Of a stretch of DNA of 21,269 nucleotides, positions 18,161 through 21,269 are shown in pieces. Position 1 is the first letter of the stretch. Each line of letters begins with the position of its first letter. Made by a program: the position numbers and the translations under genes. The notes below the pieces were generated by a model. It saw only the letters and a list, made by a program, of their open reading frames with translations. It was not told the origin of the DNA and searched no databases. Source of the stretch: Acanthamoeba lenticulata. Taxonomy: Eukaryota; Discosea; Longamoebia; Acanthamoebidae. The DNA lies in NCBI GenBank assembly GCA_002179805.1, contig NAVB01001999.1, positions 1 to 21,269 of the forward strand, in the 5' to 3' direction.

Positions 18161-21100
18161 TCAGAGACGCTCGACCGAGACGCCCAGCTTGCCCAGCATC
18201 TCCATGATCATGGCCTGCCACACAGACACGACACACGCGACGGTGATTGAGTGAAGTGAAGTGGAGGGGACGGTTCCACGTGGCGCCGCAAACCTGGTCT
18301 TGTCGGGTGGTGGCCTTGGGCAAGATGCTCTGCAGCAGCTGCACGTCCTTCTGCTCGAACGCCACCTGCGCCGCCTCTCGGATGGCATTCACCTGTCCCC
18401 CATTCACTCAAGAGGTCAGCAGGCCAGGAACCACGGTGCGCGCGTGTTTGTGTAAACCACGATTCGATTGGTTGGCCAACAACCGCGAGTGGAAGGGGGG
18501 GGGACTCACCAGGAGGAACATCTGGACCCGCTCGGCGGGGTCGGTGAGCATGGCGATGTACTTGGCCGCCTCGTCCATCGCGCCCAGCTCGATGCACACC
18601 TCGGCGAATGGCTTTTTTGTTTTTTGTTTTTGCACGGGGGAAGGGGGAGGGGGAGGTTGAGCAACTCTCCTCGTCCCCATTGGGGGAGGGGAGGACGGCG
18701 GGAGCGCACTCGGAAGCCAATCGGCGACTTCTTGGACTTGGCAAATTGCTCGAGCGTGGACCAGTCGCGCGCCGTCGAGAGCGCGCGCACGGCCACCCAC
18801 CAGAAGCGCTTGTCTGGCACCTGTGCCCCCCCCCCCACAAACCACAACAGACGCGCGTGCGTTTGTGAGAATCGGCTCCAACGTCTTGGCGAAGAGCGAA
18901 GAAAGAGAGAGAGAGAGAGAGCGAAAGAGAGAAAAGAGGCAATAGTTTGGGGAAGGAGGGATGCCTTGAAGTCGGCCTTGATCTTCTGGGCGCGCTTGAG
19001 GTTGCGGGTGGCGATGAGGCGGAAAAGGGTATCGGTCAGGGACTCGCCCACGAAGTCGCGCTCGCCCGTCTCCGACTCGAGCTCCTTCTGCAGCAGCAAC
19101 AGCCGGATCTCGTTCTCCGTAGCCTGCACCCGCCCACCATCCATCCATCCATCCACATGTCCGCCCAGACAACGGTGGGCCGCAAATCGCAGAGACGCTC
19201 GCTGTCAGAGAGACGCAGGGGCTCATCGTGGCCTCGGTGGGGATGGCGCGCGGACCTTGGAGGCGAACAGGTCGCCCGAGTCCTTGTACATGTTGAGGGC
19301 GATCTGCAGCCCGCGCACTCGCTTGTCCAGCTCCTGCGCGGCCCCGCCATCGACGACAACAGGAACAACAACACCAGCAGCAACGGCCTCTGAGCCCACA
19401 TGCGTGCGTGCGTGCGGTTCATGAGGAAACGTACGGCGTGCTGGTAGGCCTCGATGACAGCCACGTGGGCCGATTGGCTGGCCATGCCCGTCTGGTAGTA
19501 GATGTCCTTCAGCAGGTCCAGGTCCTGCTGCTTGCAGTAGGCCACCAGCAGGTCGACCGCGCCCTTGCGCGAGCGGATGATCTTGAAGAAGTCCGCCCCG
19601 CTCCGCGAGCGCCTGATGTGCAGCAGCACCAGATACACTGCGGTTTGTGTGGCATCCACCCATCCACACGCACACACATACGACACACATCATGGAAGCC
19701 AAAGGTCAGGAGCTCAACACCCAACAACAACACCAACAACAGAAACGATCGGCCAATGGCGCTGGTGAAGCGGACCGAGGTCGGTGTCGCCCGAGTCGAG
19801 GGCCTTGGCCAGCGCGTTCTCGTCTTCGCCCATGTGGAGCAGGAGCGGCACCTGTGCCGAGGCTCGTGGCTCATACTCGAGCAACTGCGGCCATGGCGCC
19901 ATGTGTCATCAGCTTGCTTGTGCGCTTCTATGCGCGTGTGTGCGTGTGCGTGAATGGTTGAGGGGGGGGAGATACGCGGGTGGCGAGCTCAATGCGGCGC
20001 GCCTTGTAGGCGGCTGACGCGATGTCGGCGTAGGAGACGCCCGCGACCCCGGCCAGCTTGGACACCACTTGCTCCAGCACCTCGCGCTCCGGCGCGTCCG
20101 TCCGCACCTGTGTGCCCGCACACGCGCGCGAGAAATCAGACATACAGACACATACGTACGCACAGGGGAACACGCGCACGTGCGTGTGTGCGGGGAGCAG
20201 CAAGAACCTTGCGGCTGGCCCAGTGGATGAGGATGCTGTCGCGCTTGAGCTTGAGGAAGCCCGCGATGGCGTCGGCGAGCGGGTGCAGATGCCGATTCAC
20301 CAGCCGCTCGATCAGCGCCTCCGGCCCCAGCATGTCGTATCTGAGTTCCCCGATTGCGACCAGAAGAAGCCCCACACAGGTCAAGCGTTATCCATCTGGC
20401 CCACCCGTGTCGACAGGAGAGAATGAAAGGCATCCGCGCGAGCGTACTGGAGGAACGTGAGGGGCATGCCGATGCTGGGTCGCCGGACATTGTTGATGAC
20501 GTGGAGCGCTGTGCACATCTCCACCAGCCGCTCGGCCCGGAAGCTCTCGGCGAACCCCTTCCCGAACTCGGCCGCCTGATCGTGCCGTCGCCCAATCAAA
20601 TCAGTACCCATAAAAATTGTAAAATATAAAATATAAATAAAGAAAAGAAAACAAAAACAAAGCCGACGCACCTCTAGTAGACGCCGCTGGAGGGCGAGGG
20701 AAAACTCATGCCCGGCGGCTTCGATGCAGCCGTCCACGGCGTCGATCAGCTCCGACTTGATGTCCCTTTTGTTTTGTAAATGACAAATGACGACCCGTCG
20801 TGAGCGTTACAGAAGCAGGACGAATTCGGCGATCTGGAGGGGAGAGAGTGAGCGCGACAACACGCACTTGACATTTTCGTAGGCGCGGGGAGAGCCGCGC
20901 TTGTAGTGCGCGATGGCATCGTAGAGCTGCGCCGAGGGCGCGTTGGAGCCGACCTTGAACACGTCCTCCACCGCCGCTGTGCCCCATTCGAGCAGCAATC
21001 AGTTTCCCCAATCCGGGCAGGAAGAGGAGCCAATCGGCAGTGGGCGGGGGGAGTTAATCGCGTACCGGGCACCTTCTGGAGGAACTCGCACTTGGTGGCG

Positions 21101-21225
21101 GAGAAGATGCGGAGGCCGTCGGGGTCGGGCAGGAGGGAGAGGCCTCCCGAGTCCGTGTAGGTGTACTTGATCCAGTGGCCGCTTGGGCCCACCATCAGCA
21201 GCCCCACCGCCGGCCAGTACATCAC
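18161..21225 (-). CDS. VPS16: Vps16, HOPS/CORVET core subunit, 5' end outside window
   Basis: Minus-strand exons 21225-21066, 20976-20868, 20765-20672, 20575-20448, 20340-20208, 20107-19976, 19884-19776, 19637-19435, 19333-19256, 19123-18965, 18820-18710, 18611-18510, 18392-18294 and 18214-18161 give 556 residues with closed phases. Vps16 is a core of the HOPS and CORVET tethers for endosome/vacuole fusion and binds Vps33. The visible part starts at the end of the beta-propeller ([35 protein letters not shown]) and covers the whole alpha-solenoid. Diagnostic matches are [50 protein letters not shown] and [11 protein letters not shown] before [10 protein letters not shown]. The animal protein is about 840 residues, so about a third is missing 5' of the window. 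Odd points: one GC-AG intron (18964-18821) and two A-rich acceptors. The sequence 21226-21269 is intron. Confidence 0.95.
18821..18964 (-). other. Probable GC-AG intron in Vps16
   Basis: The exon ends GAC TTC AAG and the intron starts GCATCC; it ends GGGGCACAG before GTG CCA GAC. The junction [11 protein letters not shown] fits Vps16 (animal DFR-IPDKRLWW). No GT is close enough to serve. Confidence 0.7.
18904..18922. repeat. GA microsatellite in Vps16 intron
   Basis: A (GA)n run lies inside the GC-AG intron 18821-18964, within a longer purine-rich plus strand. A similar GA run lies at about 3498-3514 in a CLU-like intron. Confidence 0.8.
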
Positions 21226-21269
21226 CTACGCTCACCTCCCCCCCCCCCAACATCCAGCCGACCAACCAG

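Noticed and set aside
17612..18250. Open frames on both strands of the longest spacer
   Set aside because: They are low-complexity (Lys/Glu/Arg-rich or Phe/Leu/Ser-rich) products of a purine/pyrimidine-biased tract, with no family resemblance.
1..21269. Mobile elements, CRISPR arrays or viral insertions
   Set aside because: There are no transposase, reverse transcriptase or integrase motifs, no terminal repeats with target duplications, and no spaced direct repeats; all long conserved frames are ordinary eukaryotic genes.

Overview
The window is eukaryotic nuclear DNA. It is GC-rich and gene-dense, every gene is cut by many short introns (about 59-200 bp), and spacers are short. The gene set (a TEAD-type TEA factor, a trimeric G-protein alpha subunit, a cytochrome b5-fusion front-end desaturase, a Zn2Cys6/PAS factor and Vps16) points to a free-living amoebozoan, most likely Acanthamoeba. 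This is inferred from protein character and gene architecture; no database was searched.

Layout: (1) 1-902, minus, ribosomal protein uS3 (RPS3), 3' end outside the window. (2) 1071-6328, minus, a 23-exon CLU-like protein with TPR-like helices at its C-terminus. (3) 6788-8594, plus, an eight-exon TEAD-type factor with both the TEA DNA-binding domain and the C-terminal YAP-binding-type domain. (4) 8983-10419, minus, G-protein alpha subunit, tail-to-tail with the TEAD gene. (5) 10757-13267, minus, cytochrome b5/front-end fatty acid desaturase. (6) 13781-14751, plus, ribosomal protein uL30 (RPL7), divergent from the desaturase. (7) 15016-17477, minus, a Zn2Cys6 plus PAS factor like fungal ERT1/AcuK. 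(8) 18161-21225, minus, the C-terminal two thirds of Vps16, 5' end outside the window.

I built the exon models by hand from reading-frame phase, splice-site dinucleotides and family conservation. Across all eight genes this gives 73 exons and 65 complete introns whose phases close exactly. Two genes have a terminal coding exon that simple ORF reading misses: the G-alpha ends in Gly-Leu-Gln, and the desaturase gains a C-terminal hydrophobic helix. About half of the inferred donors read GTRCG, only one reads GTRAG, and three introns look like GC-AG.

The genes do not form a pathway. They are housekeeping genes (translation, HOPS/CORVET tethering, lipid desaturation, CLU-like), one signalling gene and two transcription factors. 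The most interesting items are the full-length TEAD with a substituted palmitoylation cysteine, the fungal-style Zn2Cys6/PAS regulator, perfect palindromes in both divergent promoters, and the unusual splice signals. I see no mobile element, CRISPR array, tRNA or rRNA gene.
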